A DNA stretch of 64,000 bases from Trichobilharzia szidati (lineage: Eukaryota > Platyhelminthes > Trematoda > Strigeidida > Schistosomatidae), in assembly GCA_944472155.2 (NCBI GenBank), contig OX235277.1, positions 11,542,804 to 11,606,803 on the forward strand, written 5' to 3'. Made by a program: the position numbers and the translations under genes. This document shows positions 36,472 through 47,575 of this stretch, in pieces. The notes beneath the pieces are model-generated. The model worked only from the letters and a program-made list of their open reading frames with translations, was not told where the DNA came from and searched no databases. Numbering within the stretch: the stretch's first letter is position 1; the number at the start of each line of letters is the position of its first letter.

Positions 36472-36981
36472 TTAATATAATAATAATAATCACTTTATTC
36501 CACAGCGATAACAATTTACAGCATGGAATTTTCAGCGTTTCTTTTACATATTGCAATGGTTTTTCTTTGTTTATAATTATATAAATGTATAAAATGTTAA
36601 AATATTGATAGTTAATAGGAAAAAATAAAACCCCAACAAAATCACACCATTGCTAGGTCATACTGAATAATAAATAAATAATATAACAAATCACACATGC
36701 ATTAATATGCATCATTACATTTTATAGTTTAGTTAATGATTTAAAAGTTGTAAAAGTTCTTTTCTGATATTCGTCTCTTCACACAATACTCGTGCCAAAT
36801 ATGGTACGGTCGAATTTTTATATTTTGTAGTACGAGCACAAATGTTTATGAAACATTTAACGCCGAAACATATAATGCATACTAGATAGTGTAAATCTTG
36901 ACATTTCACTGCTTCCTGAATTGCTGCACATCTATCGTCAGTTATAAAGAAACACTTACAAGAAGCTCGAAGAGAATTTCC
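36472..36981 (-). pseudogene. 3' end of a non-LTR retrotransposon (C-terminal frame, UTR and ATT-repeat tail)
   Basis: The minus-strand frame is open from 36981 to a TAA at 36733-36735 (82 residues) and reads KCFFITDDRCAAIQEAVKC, then TVPYLARVLCEE and LLQLLNH at the end. A 3' UTR follows with GTGGAATAAAGTGATTATTA and an ATT-repeat tail ending at 36472, the usual 3' end of CR1/RTE-like elements in flatworms. The RT domain is missing. Assignment to a clade is not possible from this piece. An unrelated host terminal exon is the alternative, less likely given the tail. Confidence 0.5.
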
Positions 36982-37895
36982 TCAGAAATAAAAATTCAAT
37001 CCTCTTACAAACACTTCAAACGAATTTTTGATTTTTATCTAAATCAACTAATTACTGGACACTCTTCAACAGTCTTAATCTCCAGAGAGGATCATGATTC
37101 ACCCTTTTCTTCTTCTTCTTTTTTGTATAAAACATTCCTACATTGTCTGATTATGTTCTTCAATCAATCTCTAAGAGATAATGAGAGGAATTTCAAGTGT
37201 TAGTAAACCCTGAAATTTCACACACAAAAAATAGTGAAGTAAGATTATGCGAGCAGATTTTGAAAGTGAAGATGCTTTAAAAATATGAAAAATTAGCAAA
37301 AGAACTACTTTCTAAAGAAATCAAAAGTGAGTATCTGTAGAGTACTCAAAAAAACATCGGTCAGCTGATAAGTATTAAAATTTCATACTGCTCGTTTTTA
37401 TTTCTCTAAAAATTGCCTCATATAGAGTGAGGAATTCTAATCAAATTTCTCAAAATGAAATGGAAGGTTTCAGGCATAAATGTTTTTTGATATTGTGAAA
37501 CAATAAATTAATGAACTCAACCTCACATTTCATGAAAACGTTTTCAGTGTTTTGTGGAGTGGATCAATCTACATGCACTAAAGTTCACCTTTAAACATTT
37601 GCAGCGATTATATGTGTTTGATGGCGAATTTGGATCCTCGAGGCTGATCTTGCATTAACCTGACCTCAATCTGACTCTAATCTACCTCTAATCAAACCTA
37701 ATTTCACCTTAATCAGATCAATCCAAGCCTCAAATGTCCCCAGGCATCATCTGAACTTAACCTTTTGTTACAAATAACTGAAACTCTTCAGATTTCACGT
37801 TGACAGCATCACATTTCAATCAAAACTTTCTTTTTGTCCCGATGTGAGAGATCGTTCAAAGGCGATGATGGGTGATTTTTGTTGGGTGTTTCAAT
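36982..37895. other. No recognised feature; left flank of the PLE-A complex
   Basis: Nothing coding is supported. The final bases TTAACCTCTG directly before the PLE reappear immediately after it at 43468-43480, a candidate target-site duplication. Confidence 0.4.
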
Positions 37896-37906
37896 TTTAA
37901 CCTCTG

Positions 37907-39420
37907 TTTCCATATTAGTTTGTTTATTAGGTATATCACACAGTGAAACAGTATTATTTACTGGATGACGTTTCGAACAAATTTTATTGTTCATAATCAT
38001 ATCAATTGGGATCACACGACTTTGACACTTGAGTTTTATAGTTTTCTTTGTTCTCCCCCATTTGTCGTATGGGTAGTAGAATTTTCCAAATATCGGGGAC
38101 AGGTGATGAATCATTCCTATTACATGTATTTGTAGTTGATTCGATAAACAAAGCTTCTGTTATCAATCTCTCCCTATACCCTGTGACATTAGATTTTAAA
38201 ACTGTCATCCTATCCCATCCTATTGTATGGTTGTGTGTGACTGCATGTAGTGCTATAGCTGAATTATTCTCTAGATTTCTATCACTACTATCATTATTTA
38301 TTTTAATTTTACTTTTCTTTACATATTTCCTGACTAATTTATCCGGGTAATTATTAAGTTTTAAGGCTTCTTTTATGTGTGTTAGTTCCTGTTTTAGATT
38401 TTCTTTGGTACTACTTAATTTTTGTGCTCTGTCATTTAAACATTTCACCAATCCTATTATTACTGACATAGGATGGGATGATCGGAAGTCCAAATATCTG
38501 TTTGAGTGTGTGGGTTTCCTGTACACACTAGTGTTTACCTTCCCATCTTCTTTCCTCTTTACCTTACAATCTAACATTGGGAGCTCCCTTTCCTGATTTT
38601 CCAATTCATAAGTGAATTGAATTGCTTCAACCTTAGAGTTGATATGTTCGAAAAATCTATCTACATCTTGTGTTCTAAGTACAGTGAATGTGTCGTCTAC
38701 GTACCTCAACCATACTTTTGGGGTGGGGTTGAACGTTTTAATCGCTATGCTTTCCCACTTATCCATGAATATATCTGCTACAGGTGGGGATATTGGTGAT
38801 CCCATGGCAACTCCCTCAGTTTGTTTGTATATTTTCCCTTGGAATTTAAATACTGTGGAAGTCAGGCATAGCTGTACTCTCAGCATTATGTCCTCAAGTG
38901 GCACTTTTGTCCTAAGTTCGAGTTCTTGGTCAGAAATGAGTTCGTTTCTGACTGCCTCTATAGCCATATTTATTGGTATACGTGTGTATAAACTGACTAT
39001 GTCAAAACTAACCATTTTTTCTTCATTATCTAATTTTAAATTATCTAATCTACGTTTGAGTTCATAAGAATTAGTTAGTCTAGATTTCGAGTGGATTTTT
39101 AGGGGATTTAATACCATGGCTAAATATTTAGATAATTCATAAGTAGGTGAATTTCTAAAATCAACTATAGGCCTAATAGGGTATCCTGACTTATGAACTT
39201 TAACAACACCATATATCCTACTGGGGTTATTAGTTTTGGGCATTAAGTTAAACCACTTAGACTCACCTAGAAACGGCTTCATTCGGCGTATAAGATCCGC
39301 TGTGGATTTCTTAACTTTATTCATAACTGTATCAATTGGTTTATTAATTTCCTCATATGGTCCTGTTCGTATGTGAGTGTTTACCTTGTCCAAGTAGTCT
39401 GATTTGTTTAATACTACTAA
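37907..39420 (-). pseudogene. PLE family A, inverted 5'-truncated copy lacking the endonuclease core
   Basis: Minus-strand copy whose frame (38002-39393 and a little beyond) is open for 463 codons and matches the intact family A protein from KSDYLDKVNTH onward. The RT palm is complete: SFDIVSLYTRIP, GVAMGSPISP, YVDDTF. A 369-base deletion, exactly 123 codons, joins the text before KINNDSSD to RNLENNSAIALH, removing the Asn-rich linker and the CNDCQVKYIGQT core of GIY-YIG. The deletion corresponds to 42689-43057 of the intact copy. The terminal region with its hammerhead-like fold follows, ending at ATGGAA. The truncated 5' side meets a forward fragment through an ACTAAT-type microsatellite. 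Inverted truncated partners are a known PLE feature. Confidence 0.85.
37960..38005 (-). ncRNA. Hammerhead-like fold, PLE-A inverted copy
   Basis: Minus strand: TTGAT, core ATGATTAT, stem II GAACAA/TTGTTC (loop slightly different), GAAAC-GTC-ATC. Same architecture as 40645-40690. Confidence 0.45.
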
Positions 39421-39845
39421 TACTACTAATACTAATAATATTAAATACCCTAAAAATCCACTCGAAATCTAGACTAACTAATTCTTATGAACTCAAACGT
39501 AGATTAGATAATTTAAAATTAGATAATGAAGAAAAAATGGTTAGTTTTGACATAGTCAGTTTATACACACGTATACCAATAAATATGGCTATAGAGCTTT
39601 GTTTATCGAATCAACTACAAATACATGTAATAGGAATGATTCATCACCTGTCCCCGATATTTGGAAAATTCTACTACCCATACGACGAATAGGAGAGAAC
39701 AAAGAAAACTATAAAACTCAAGTGTCAAAGTCGTGTGATCCCAATTGATATGATTATGAACAATAAATTTTGTTCGAAACGTCATCCAGTAAATAATACT
39801 GTTTCACTGTGTGATATACCTAATAAACAAACTAATATGGAATTG
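39421..39845 (+). pseudogene. PLE family A, forward fragment with large internal deletion
   Basis: Begins after an (ACTAAT)-like microsatellite with the text of residues 376 onward (KIHSKSRLTNSYELKRRL), continues through SFDIVSLYTRIPINMAIE, then jumps to LCLSN / LFIESTTN text of the C-terminus, a loss of about 1.17 kb relative to the intact copy (roughly 42010-43181). The end of the ORF, the terminal region and the first eight bases of the next ORF follow. With the inverted copy it forms a head-to-head pair. Confidence 0.8.
39745..39790 (+). ncRNA. Hammerhead-like fold, PLE-A forward fragment
   Basis: Identical in sequence to the fold at 40645-40690. Confidence 0.45.
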
Positions 39846-40224
39846 GTGAACATTGTTTTGATACCACAGCAGATGTACTGTTACCTCTGTTATTTGGTTT
39901 AGTGGTCTTCATTGTTATGACGACCTTTAACATGTCCTTTTAACTTGACCTAAATCTACTTTCTCACCTCTTAACTCTTTATTAATTTCATATATATTCC
40001 TGTGACCAGTCTGTGTGTGACCAGATTGTTCGAAGTGTGGCGCAAATACAACAGTACACGATTCAGACAAATTACGTTTCCTTGTTGCTTTGTCTAAATA
40101 CTACAAATATCTATTATGCCTGGAGTTTACTTATTTGACTTATTTTGGCTAACTGATGTCGAAGTGTGGTCTAACCTTAATTAAATACAACCCCTAAAAT
40201 ATTTCTCGAAAGTAAATTTGATGC
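39846..40224. other. Non-PLE DNA within the PLE-A complex
   Basis: No coding frame, repeat or structure recognised. It separates the deleted forward fragment from the SINE and may be original flanking DNA or captured sequence. Confidence 0.4.
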
Positions 40225-40482
40225 TCGTTGGTGACTGGGTAGAAGATGAATTTGACTGGAGTTCTGGTGAGAAGTTGTGACCAGCTCGGTCAGCCAGTTT
40301 AGCAGTGAAGGTGAAATTCCCGCCAATGACATTGGTTGGCAGTCACGCTAAAATCCTGAATAGGTAAGAGTTAGAATTTATGGATCATTAAATCGGGTCC
40401 CAGTGGCTGATTGGTATACGATCTTGCCTTGCAACCGAAGGGTCCTAGATTCGAAACTCATTGGGTGCGTACTACCGATGAG
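40225..40482 (+). mobile_element. tRNA-derived SINE, 3' end cut by PLE-A
   Basis: Same family as 20785-21105: TGGAGTTCTGGTGAGAAG, CCAATGACATTGGTTGG, CCCAGTGGCTGATTGGTATA, GGTCCTAGATTCGAAAC, GTGCGTACTACCGATGA. At about 40480-40483 the SINE text switches to PLE sequence, so the PLE copy was inserted into or joined to a pre-existing SINE. Confidence 0.7.
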
Positions 40483-40736
40483 ATTGATAACAGAAGCTTT
40501 GTTTATCGAATCAACTACAAATACATGTAATAGGAATGATTCATCACCTGTCCCCGATATTTGGAAAATTCTACTACCCATACGACAAATGGGGGAGAAC
40601 AAAGAAAACTATAAAACTCAAGTGTCAAAGTCGTGTGATCCCAATTGATATGATTATGAACAATAAATTTTGTTCGAAACGTCATCCAGTAAATAATACT
40701 GTTTCACTGTGTGATATACCTAATAAACAAACTAAT
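40483..40736 (+). mobile_element. Partial upstream PLE-A unit (5' terminal repeat)
   Basis: Matches the last 150 or so coding bases and the terminal region of family A (43167-43422), ending just before the start codon of the intact ORF. This gives the forward element a direct terminal repeat on both sides, as expected for a PLE copied from a tandem arrangement. Confidence 0.8.
40645..40690 (+). ncRNA. Hammerhead-like self-cleaving fold with A3/U8 core, PLE-A 5' repeat
   Basis: Stem I strand TTGAT (40645-40649), core ATGATTAT (40650-40657), stem II GAACAA (40658-40663) with TTGTTC (40670-40675) and a 6-base loop, GAAAC (40676-40680), GTC (40681-40683) and ATC from 40684. Stem III is AC/GU without loop. 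The layout equals the family C ribozyme position for position, including one extra base before stem II, but core C3 and G8 are A and U. Expected cut after 40683. Confidence 0.5.
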
Positions 40737-43334
40737 ATGGAATTACTTACTACCACAGTGCCCAAGTTTTACACATATATTAATATGACTTATGGTCTTC
40801 CTGTACGAAGACTTATCAATAAACTCACTCGACTTTCACAAACTGAAGCAAGATATGAAAATCATCGTATTTTCAACATTCGATGCCTAAAAAATGAAAT
40901 CATTCCTAAATATCTACGTCTACGAGCTCCAGTTCCAACGGACAGAGTTAGAAGCAGAATAGAAAGCCTACAAAAATTATGCCTGAAAGAAGAAATCCAC
41001 AGAATCGTTAAAAAGTTGGAACATATCAGATCTGAAATTGAGCAATTAAAACAAAAGATAAAAGGAATAGTTACCAATACAGATTATGATCTTATAACAC
41101 AGTCCTCCAGCATTGCAAAATCAGCAACTTTCAAAAAGTCAAAAAATAGTCAAATCAAAAAGTTCAACAAATTATTAGAAGAGAAATCTTCATCTCAGAA
41201 TAATGAAGTCAACAATCCAAAGTCAACGGCGATCGATAAATCAAAGTGGGTTATCAATCTCTCAACACATATATTAAGTCCTACGGAAATAAGTGTTTTA
41301 GAAAAGGGACTAAATTTCAATGTATCTGTAGACAAGCTGAAACCTGAGGATGTCATCCCTAAAATAGAAATAGCACTAAGTGGAATAGACAAAACTACGG
41401 CTGATGAAGTACGGGCACAATGTGCACTAACATTAAAACGACAAAAATGTGGAAAGCCAAACCTGACAAAACAAGAGTTAGAAGCCCTGAAACACCTTAA
41501 GAATAACAAAGATATAGTTATCACAAAGTCAGACAAAGGAAATGCAACGGTAGTATTAGACAAATCAGACTACTTGGACAAGGTAAACACTCACATACGA
41601 ACAGGACCATATGAGGAAATTAATAAACCAATTGATACAGTTATGAATAAAGTTAAGAAATCCACAGCGGATCTTATACGCCGAATGAAGCCGTTTCTAG
41701 GTGAGTCTAAGTGGTTTAACTTAATGCCCAAAACTAATAACCCCAGTAGGATATATGGTGTTGTTAAAGTTCATAAGTCAGGATACCCTATTAGGCCTAT
41801 AGTTGATTTTAGAAATTCACCTACTTATGAATTATCTAAATATTTAGCCATGGTATTAAATCCCCTAAAAATCCACTCGAAATCTAGACTAACTAATTCT
41901 TATGAACTCAAACGTAGATTAGATAATTTAAAATTAGATAATGAAGAAAAAATGGTTAGTTTTGACATAGTCAGTTTATACACACGTATACCAATAAATA
42001 TGGCTATAGAGGCAGTCAGAAACGAACTCATTTCTGACCAAGAACTCGAACTTAGGACAAAAGTGCCACTTGAGGACATAATGCTGAGAGTACAGCTATG
42101 CCTGACTTCCACAGTATTTAAATTCCAAGGGAAAATATACAAACAAACTGAGGGAGTTGCCATGGGATCACCAATATCCCCACCTGTAGCAGATATATTC
42201 ATGGATAAGTGGGAAAGCATAGCGATTAAAACGTTCAACCCCACCCCAAAAGTATGGTTGAGGTACGTAGACGACACATTCACTGTACTTAGAACACAAG
42301 ATGTAGATAGATTTTTCGAACATATCAACTCTAAGGTTGAAGCAATTCAATTCACTTATGAATTGGAAAATCAGGAAAGGGAGCTCCCAATGTTAGATTG
42401 TAAGGTAAAGAGGAAAGAAGATGGGAAGGTAAACACTAGTGTGTACAGGAAACCCACACACTCAAACAGATATTTGGACTTCCGATCATCCCATCCTATG
42501 TCAGTAATAATAGGATTGGTGAAATGTTTAAATGACAGAGCACAAAAATTAAGTAGTACCAAAGAAAATCTAAAACAGGAACTAACACACATAAAAGAAG
42601 CCTTAAAACTTAATAATTACCCGGATAAATTAGTCAGGAAATATGTAAAGAAAAGTAAAATTAAAATAAATAATGATAGTAGCGATAGTGATAATAACAA
42701 AAATAATGATAATGATAATCGTGATAATAATAATAATATTAATGACGACACCAACAATAAAGTATCTAAATCATCAGTAGTAATTCCATACAAGGAAGGA
42801 ACCTCGGAAGCCTTACGCAGAATTCTTAACAAGGCAGGAATAAAAACGGCATTCAAACCCACAAACTCAATTAGAAACAAGCTTTGTCGGTTAAAGGATC
42901 CTGTAGAGCCTTTAAAACAAAACAATTTAGTTTATCTAATACCCTGCAATGATTGTCAGGTCAAATACATAGGTCAAACTAGTAGAACAGGGGCAGTCAG
43001 ACTAGCTGAACATAAAAGCTTAGCAAAATCTAGATTGGTTGACCCGAATAAGATAAGAAATCTAGAGAATAATTCAGCTATAGCACTACATGCAGTCACA
43101 CACAACCATACAATAGGATGGGATAGGATGACAGTTTTAAAATCTAATGTCACAGGGTATAGGGAGAGATTGATAACAGAAGCTTTGTTTATCGAATCAA
43201 CTACAAATACATGTAATAGGAATGATTCATCACCTGTCCCCGATATTTGGAAAATTCTACTACCCATACGACAAATGGGGAAGAACAAAGAAAACTATAA
43301 AACTCAAATGTCAAAGTCGTGTGATCCCAATTGA
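40737..43334 (+). CDS. Penelope-like element family A protein: reverse transcriptase and GIY-YIG endonuclease (intact)
   Basis: An 865-residue frame starting at ATG 40737, chosen because family B starts at the same MELxTTTVPKFY position and because the open frame upstream lies in the terminal repeat. Order: N-terminal PLE block with NHRIFNIRCLKN, a Lys-rich probably coiled region (about 80-150), DKGNATVVLDKSDY before the fingers, RT palm with SFDIVSLYTRIP, GVAMGSPISP and YVDD at residues 510-513, RKPTHSNRYLDF, an Asn/Asp-rich linker near 650-680, and a C-terminal GIY-YIG domain with PCNDC, YIG at 744-746, a HAVTHNH box and the catalytic LITEALFIEST segment. Known: PLE proteins nick DNA with GIY-YIG and prime reverse transcription. 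No stop or frameshift is seen, so this copy may be functional. Confidence 0.9.
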   Translation: MELLTTTVPKFYTYINMTYGLPVRRLINKLTRLSQTEARYENHRIFNIRCLKNEIIPKYLRLRAPVPTDRVRSRIESLQKLCLKEEIHRIVKKLEHIRSEIEQLKQKIKGIVTNTDYDLITQSSSIAKSATFKKSKNSQIKKFNKLLEEKSSSQNNEVNNPKSTAIDKSKWVINLSTHILSPTEISVLEKGLNFNVSVDKLKPEDVIPKIEIALSGIDKTTADEVRAQCALTLKRQKCGKPNLTKQELEALKHLKNNKDIVITKSDKGNATVVLDKSDYLDKVNTHIRTGPYEEINKPIDTVMNKVKKSTADLIRRMKPFLGESKWFNLMPKTNNPSRIYGVVKVHKSGYPIRPIVDFRNSPTYELSKYLAMVLNPLKIHSKSRLTNSYELKRRLDNLKLDNEEKMVSFDIVSLYTRIPINMAIEAVRNELISDQELELRTKVPLEDIMLRVQLCLTSTVFKFQGKIYKQTEGVAMGSPISPPVADIFMDKWESIAIKTFNPTPKVWLRYVDDTFTVLRTQDVDRFFEHINSKVEAIQFTYELENQERELPMLDCKVKRKEDGKVNTSVYRKPTHSNRYLDFRSSHPMSVIIGLVKCLNDRAQKLSSTKENLKQELTHIKEALKLNNYPDKLVRKYVKKSKIKINNDSSDSDNNKNNDNDNRDNNNNINDDTNNKVSKSSVVIPYKEGTSEALRRILNKAGIKTAFKPTNSIRNKLCRLKDPVEPLKQNNLVYLIPCNDCQVKYIGQTSRTGAVRLAEHKSLAKSRLVDPNKIRNLENNSAIALHAVTHNHTIGWDRMTVLKSNVTGYRERLITEALFIESTTNTCNRNDSSPVPDIWKILLPIRQMGKNKENYKTQMSKSCDPN

Positions 43335-43376
43335 TATGATTATGAACAATAAATTTTGTTCGAAACGTCATCCAGT
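43331..43376 (+). ncRNA. Hammerhead-like fold, PLE-A 3' repeat
   Basis: Same sequence and pairing as at 40645-40690; it overlaps the last codons of the PLE ORF by a few bases. Together the two folds bracket one unit of 2686 bases from cut site to cut site. Confidence 0.5.
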
Positions 43377-43470
43377 AAATAATACTGTTTCACTGTGTGA
43401 TATACCTAATAAACAAACTAATATGGAATTACTTGCTACCACAGTGCCCAAGTTTTACACATATATTAAC
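43335..43470 (+). mobile_element. 3' terminal repeat of PLE-A, ending 16 codons into a next ORF
   Basis: After the stop codon the terminal region is repeated and a new start codon at 43423 is followed by 16 codons (to TYIN), where similarity ends at about 43470. The family B array ends at the equivalent codon (56067), so this is a specific terminus and not a random break. Confidence 0.75.
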
Positions 43471-43480
43471 CTCTGTTTGT

Positions 43481-46400
43481 ATGATTACACTCAGGTTTTC
43501 ACTTGTATCACCATTGGGCATCGCGGTTTTTCATCGGGCTGAACTTTCACATCAGTGTTATCAATAAATCACCACTGGCAGTGTGATTGTGAAGTGCAGA
43601 GTAAATAATTCAGAAGTTACTGTAACTTTTAAATTGCTGTGTACAGATTTATTGTATAAATACGCTGATGGAATAATTTAAACTGGTATTCTGTGAATAT
43701 ATATCTGTATCAGGTATTATGTAATGAACAATGTAGTTGTGAGTGAAAAGTGTTTTCGACATTTTTCGAATAGGAAATTTTAAAGTTTTCAAATATGTGC
43801 GACAAGACAGTGTAAGAAGATGATATCGTCTGCAGTTAGATGTTGATTTCCTTATACTGAAAGGAAATAACTTCATTTAAAATGTCTTCTAGCTAATGTG
43901 GCAAATTTATGGATCAAAACAAGTGTTGATTTTATGTTGGTTGCTGGTGACTAGCATGGAATCCTCGAGTGAGCATTTCATCCTATTTGGAGCTCATCGG
44001 CTTGACAAACTTGAATTCCCAATGATTTATTGTGTCACCTCTGAGATCCAAACCAGCGGTCATTCTTTCAAACATGAAATCATTTTTCACTGAATATCAA
44101 GTGCCTCGAGAGGCATCTCTTTTGCAGTGCGTATGACTTTTCACCTTGTTTTTCAAAGATCTCTATATTTCTCGCGGATTTATTGTGGCCTCTGAGACAT
44201 TTTCTGTTAGGTTTGAGTCTCAGGAATAACACCAACACCCATTGATGATTGCAGGTTCACCCGTATAAGGGCTCAAAATGGAATGGAATATGAATCCTGG
44301 ATTTCACTGGTAGTCGTCATAGAACAAAAGAACTTCATGTTGATCCTTAGACATTGTGGAAGAATCCGTTGTGGTAGACGACATGTCAACAGAGAGCAAA
44401 CGTTTTTGTCCAACATTGTCATTTCGTAAGAAATGCAATAGTTGACCTAAAACAAAATGTGTTTCATGTTAAAAACATATCCTTAGTTATGATTATTATA
44501 ATAGTGACAATATTAATGGTACCAGGGTCAGTGATGAGAATAGTACAAGCAGTTTATGCAGGTGGCGATGGGAATAGAGAATGTACTCTGGTAATACAAA
44601 CAAATCAACAGTTAAATTTGGTCAAAATGTTGTTCAATTACAAGACGCATCATAGCAAAGTCGAAAGTGATAGGCGATCGAAGTTGTTTTGAATAACAAA
44701 CTAGTACAAAATGATTGAGGAATGAAAAGGTATTGTAAGTTTCGATTAGTTTATCACATTTACTTAGGTGAGAAGAGAGACAGGGGTAGAAAAAACTTCC
44801 TTTCTTTTCATGAAAACCAGAGTTGTTCTCCATATTTACCACGAACTCGCTGACCTCCATACAATGGAAATGAATCTGATGGAGCTCCAGCTGCTTGCTT
44901 ATTTGGCTTGTCTTAATTTTAACTATTCGAATATTGAAAAATTGTCAGTGATCATGAGACAGACACTGATTTGCTGCTCAATTGAAATAGTTAGTGCTGA
45001 CACATTTATACCACTGGTTATTACACTGTGGAATGGCTACAGGACTGCAGCAAGTTACTGAAGAGATTTATACTTCAGGTGCACTGTTGAGATGATGTCT
45101 TGTTCACTTCATAAGATATTTCTAACCAATCACAGGAATCGTGGTTATTGCTATAACAAATACTTCGTATTGCTCTCAAATAATAACAGAATGCTTCAAA
45201 ATGGTGACAAAAAAGGAAAGTCATCAGAAACAAATTACGCTTCAGCTCTTCAGGAAATTTAAATTTGTTTTACACGAAAATCAATGAATTACAAAACAAG
45301 CACTAGAGTTAGTCTTGTACGTCAGTGATGGTTTTTCATTCTCTCCAGCGAATCTTATTTTGCCAGTGGCACAAGTCTTCATTCAATAAATTACAATAAT
45401 AACAGGAATATGAAAAGATTCTTGTTCTGTTATTGTGTTGTTCAGGTGTTCAATGTTTTTTCATGGAGAGTTGACAAATTTCTTGTTTAACTGCGTTATT
45501 CTTTGTAATGAAATGACAATGAAATTCACATTTTATTAGAAACCGTTTACTGATATTAAACACACATTTTGTTATCGTAGCGTAATAATCTACTCATTAG
45601 GCGGTAATCACAATGCACATTTGTTAATCAGTATATTCTCAGATTTCTCTATTCTCAGTTATGAGAATTTGTGTGTAGTTCTTACTAGTCAAATTCCTCA
45701 TTTTACAGATGCTCGACTTTTTATTGAAACTTAGCTGCCTTTAGACTCAAGTAAATGGAACTTCAACTCTCATCTCCCTCACTTACTGTTTTCTTCAAAT
45801 CCATGTGTGAACCTCCGACTTTTCCACCGTTAAATCAGTATAAATCTTACTTTGAAGTGGGACTTTTTGGATTTCTCTCACTGACTGCATCAGCATTCTA
45901 TGCATTACTAGTGAGTTGCAGTAATGAGTACAGGGGTTGTAAGTGAATATGTCGACCCTACTTTTTTACATTCTATGAGGGATATTAGAGCATACTGCTA
46001 AATCCACTCATAGCCTGAGACATTGATTGCTGTTTGATTACGAGGTAACTAGGAAGTAAGATTCACAGTTAAACGTCGTTTCATACTAGTGTGTGTTTGT
46101 GTGTGGCAGATTGATTTTCTATTCAAACTAGTTTATATTTGTGATGTGCTTTGGAATCAGGCGATAAGTAATGATTAATTGGAGAAATCTCAATTAAACT
46201 ATAATATTTTCACGTGTAACAGTTTGAAGTTGTGTATTTGGGAAACGTGTATGAATTTCAGTGCTGTTTGCAACTGCTCTCTATTCTCACAAGTTACAGG
46301 GAACTCTGAAGTAGCCAGTGAAAATAAGTGGTACACATCATATGTCACGGACATGGACGAAGTCGTTTGTGTCTGTTATTGTTTGAAAGGTAAAAGGCCA

Positions 46401-46734
46401 GAGAGAATACTGTTAGGCTTCAACGAAATTTGCCTCCAAATGCTTGATTCATGATAGTACAACTAAAAGTAGCTTCATTCTAAAAAAATGCCTTCATAAG
46501 TAATGCAGGTTTTTTTAAAAAGTTCTATTTCAAAGTATTTACTCATTGAAGCAATCGGCAGGAAGCTTGGCTTGATCTGCATTTCGAGCTAGATGGCACT
46601 CGTCAAGGAACACTTGTCTTTTCTGAAATTCAATATAGCGTCATCAAGTGCTTCAGTGAAACGCGTCATCACTGAGCTATTCACGCAAGCGAATTGCCTG
46701 ACATGAAGCGACAAACCCAAAATCAAAGAAACAA
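43481..46734. other. No recognised gene
   Basis: Short frames are present, for example 44459-44692 on the plus strand with a hydrophobic start (VMIIIIVTIL), but no domain, splice context or conserved copy supports any of them. Similarity to the segmental duplication begins at about 46735. Confidence 0.4.
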
Positions 46735-47378
46735 CACTGCTACTGAAGTTGAATTTGTCGTCGTTTTCGCTCTCAGTGACTATGACCAAACATCTCATGG
46801 AGAAATATATCCTCAGTGTATTCCTAATGTTGCAAGGAAACATTGTCAAGTGTGAATGAATTCTTTCTTTATGTATACCGCCAGGTCCCTGATTTCAACA
46901 ACTGATGACTGAACACTCGGGAATGAGGAATCATTTGTCAAAAATGAATAGTCATCTACTGTGGACGGATACGGTCGTTGCAATCAGAGTCTATGAAATG
47001 TTTAATGGCCTTGCTTCCTACTCTTGCTCTTCTCATTTTGTAACCCTGAAAGCAGTGTCAATGCAACCGTCTCTTCAGAACAATTTTCCCTAATTAACAT
47101 ACACAGTGAATACTGGATTCTGAATTAACAGTCTACAGATACAATTTATCTGGTACAGTGAACCAGTTACAAATCAGCAGAATAAACATTCAAGATGATG
47201 GGTGCAGTTAGAAACCACTATATTGTCATCTATCGGTAGGCGCCTTTTATTACTCGAATACATGTCTCGTCGACTTCTACATCTATTGTCCTAATTTCCA
47301 GCTACAGAAATTCATGCGTACATATTCCTGTATTTCACAAAAGTGAGATTAAGTTTGACGTTGTAGTCCACAAATTGT

Positions 47379-47575
47379 AGTTCGTCGGTGACATAGTGCT
47401 TAGGACTGTCTTAGACCATGCACATGGTACGGGATTCGATCCCATGCCAATACTCACCCGATATCTATGGTCAGCCTGCGAAATTTGGGCTACTGATATC
47501 CATGTTATAAATTCCATAATTGTTCGGCAAATGCGGTGTGGTATCAAGCTGTAATAAAAAAAAAGTAAATAAAAC
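47379..47575 (+). mobile_element. tRNA-derived SINE, related to the one at 32591-32812
   Basis: GTCGGTGACATAGTGCTTAG (A box), ACCATGCACATGGTACGGGA, box B GATTCGATCCC, then CCCGATATCTATGGTCAGCC and an A-rich tail. It lies within copy 3 at a place where copies 1 and 2 have no insertion, so it arrived after duplication. Confidence 0.75.

Noticed and set aside
38639..39067. Opposite-strand frames of up to 142 codons over the PLE ORFs, repeated at 41900-42328 and in the family B array
   Set aside because: These are shadows of the conserved RT frame; they recur only because the PLE sequence recurs.
40536..40736. In-frame upstream extension of the PLE-A ORF (67 more codons)
   Set aside because: It lies in the terminal repeat, overlaps the C-terminal codons of the partial upstream unit in another frame, and has no counterpart in family B.
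46589..46734. Minus-strand text (FTEALDDAILNFRKDKC) that might be part of a PLE palm region at the left end of copy 3
   Set aside because: I could not match it to a specific PLE block and it has no adjoining PLE text.
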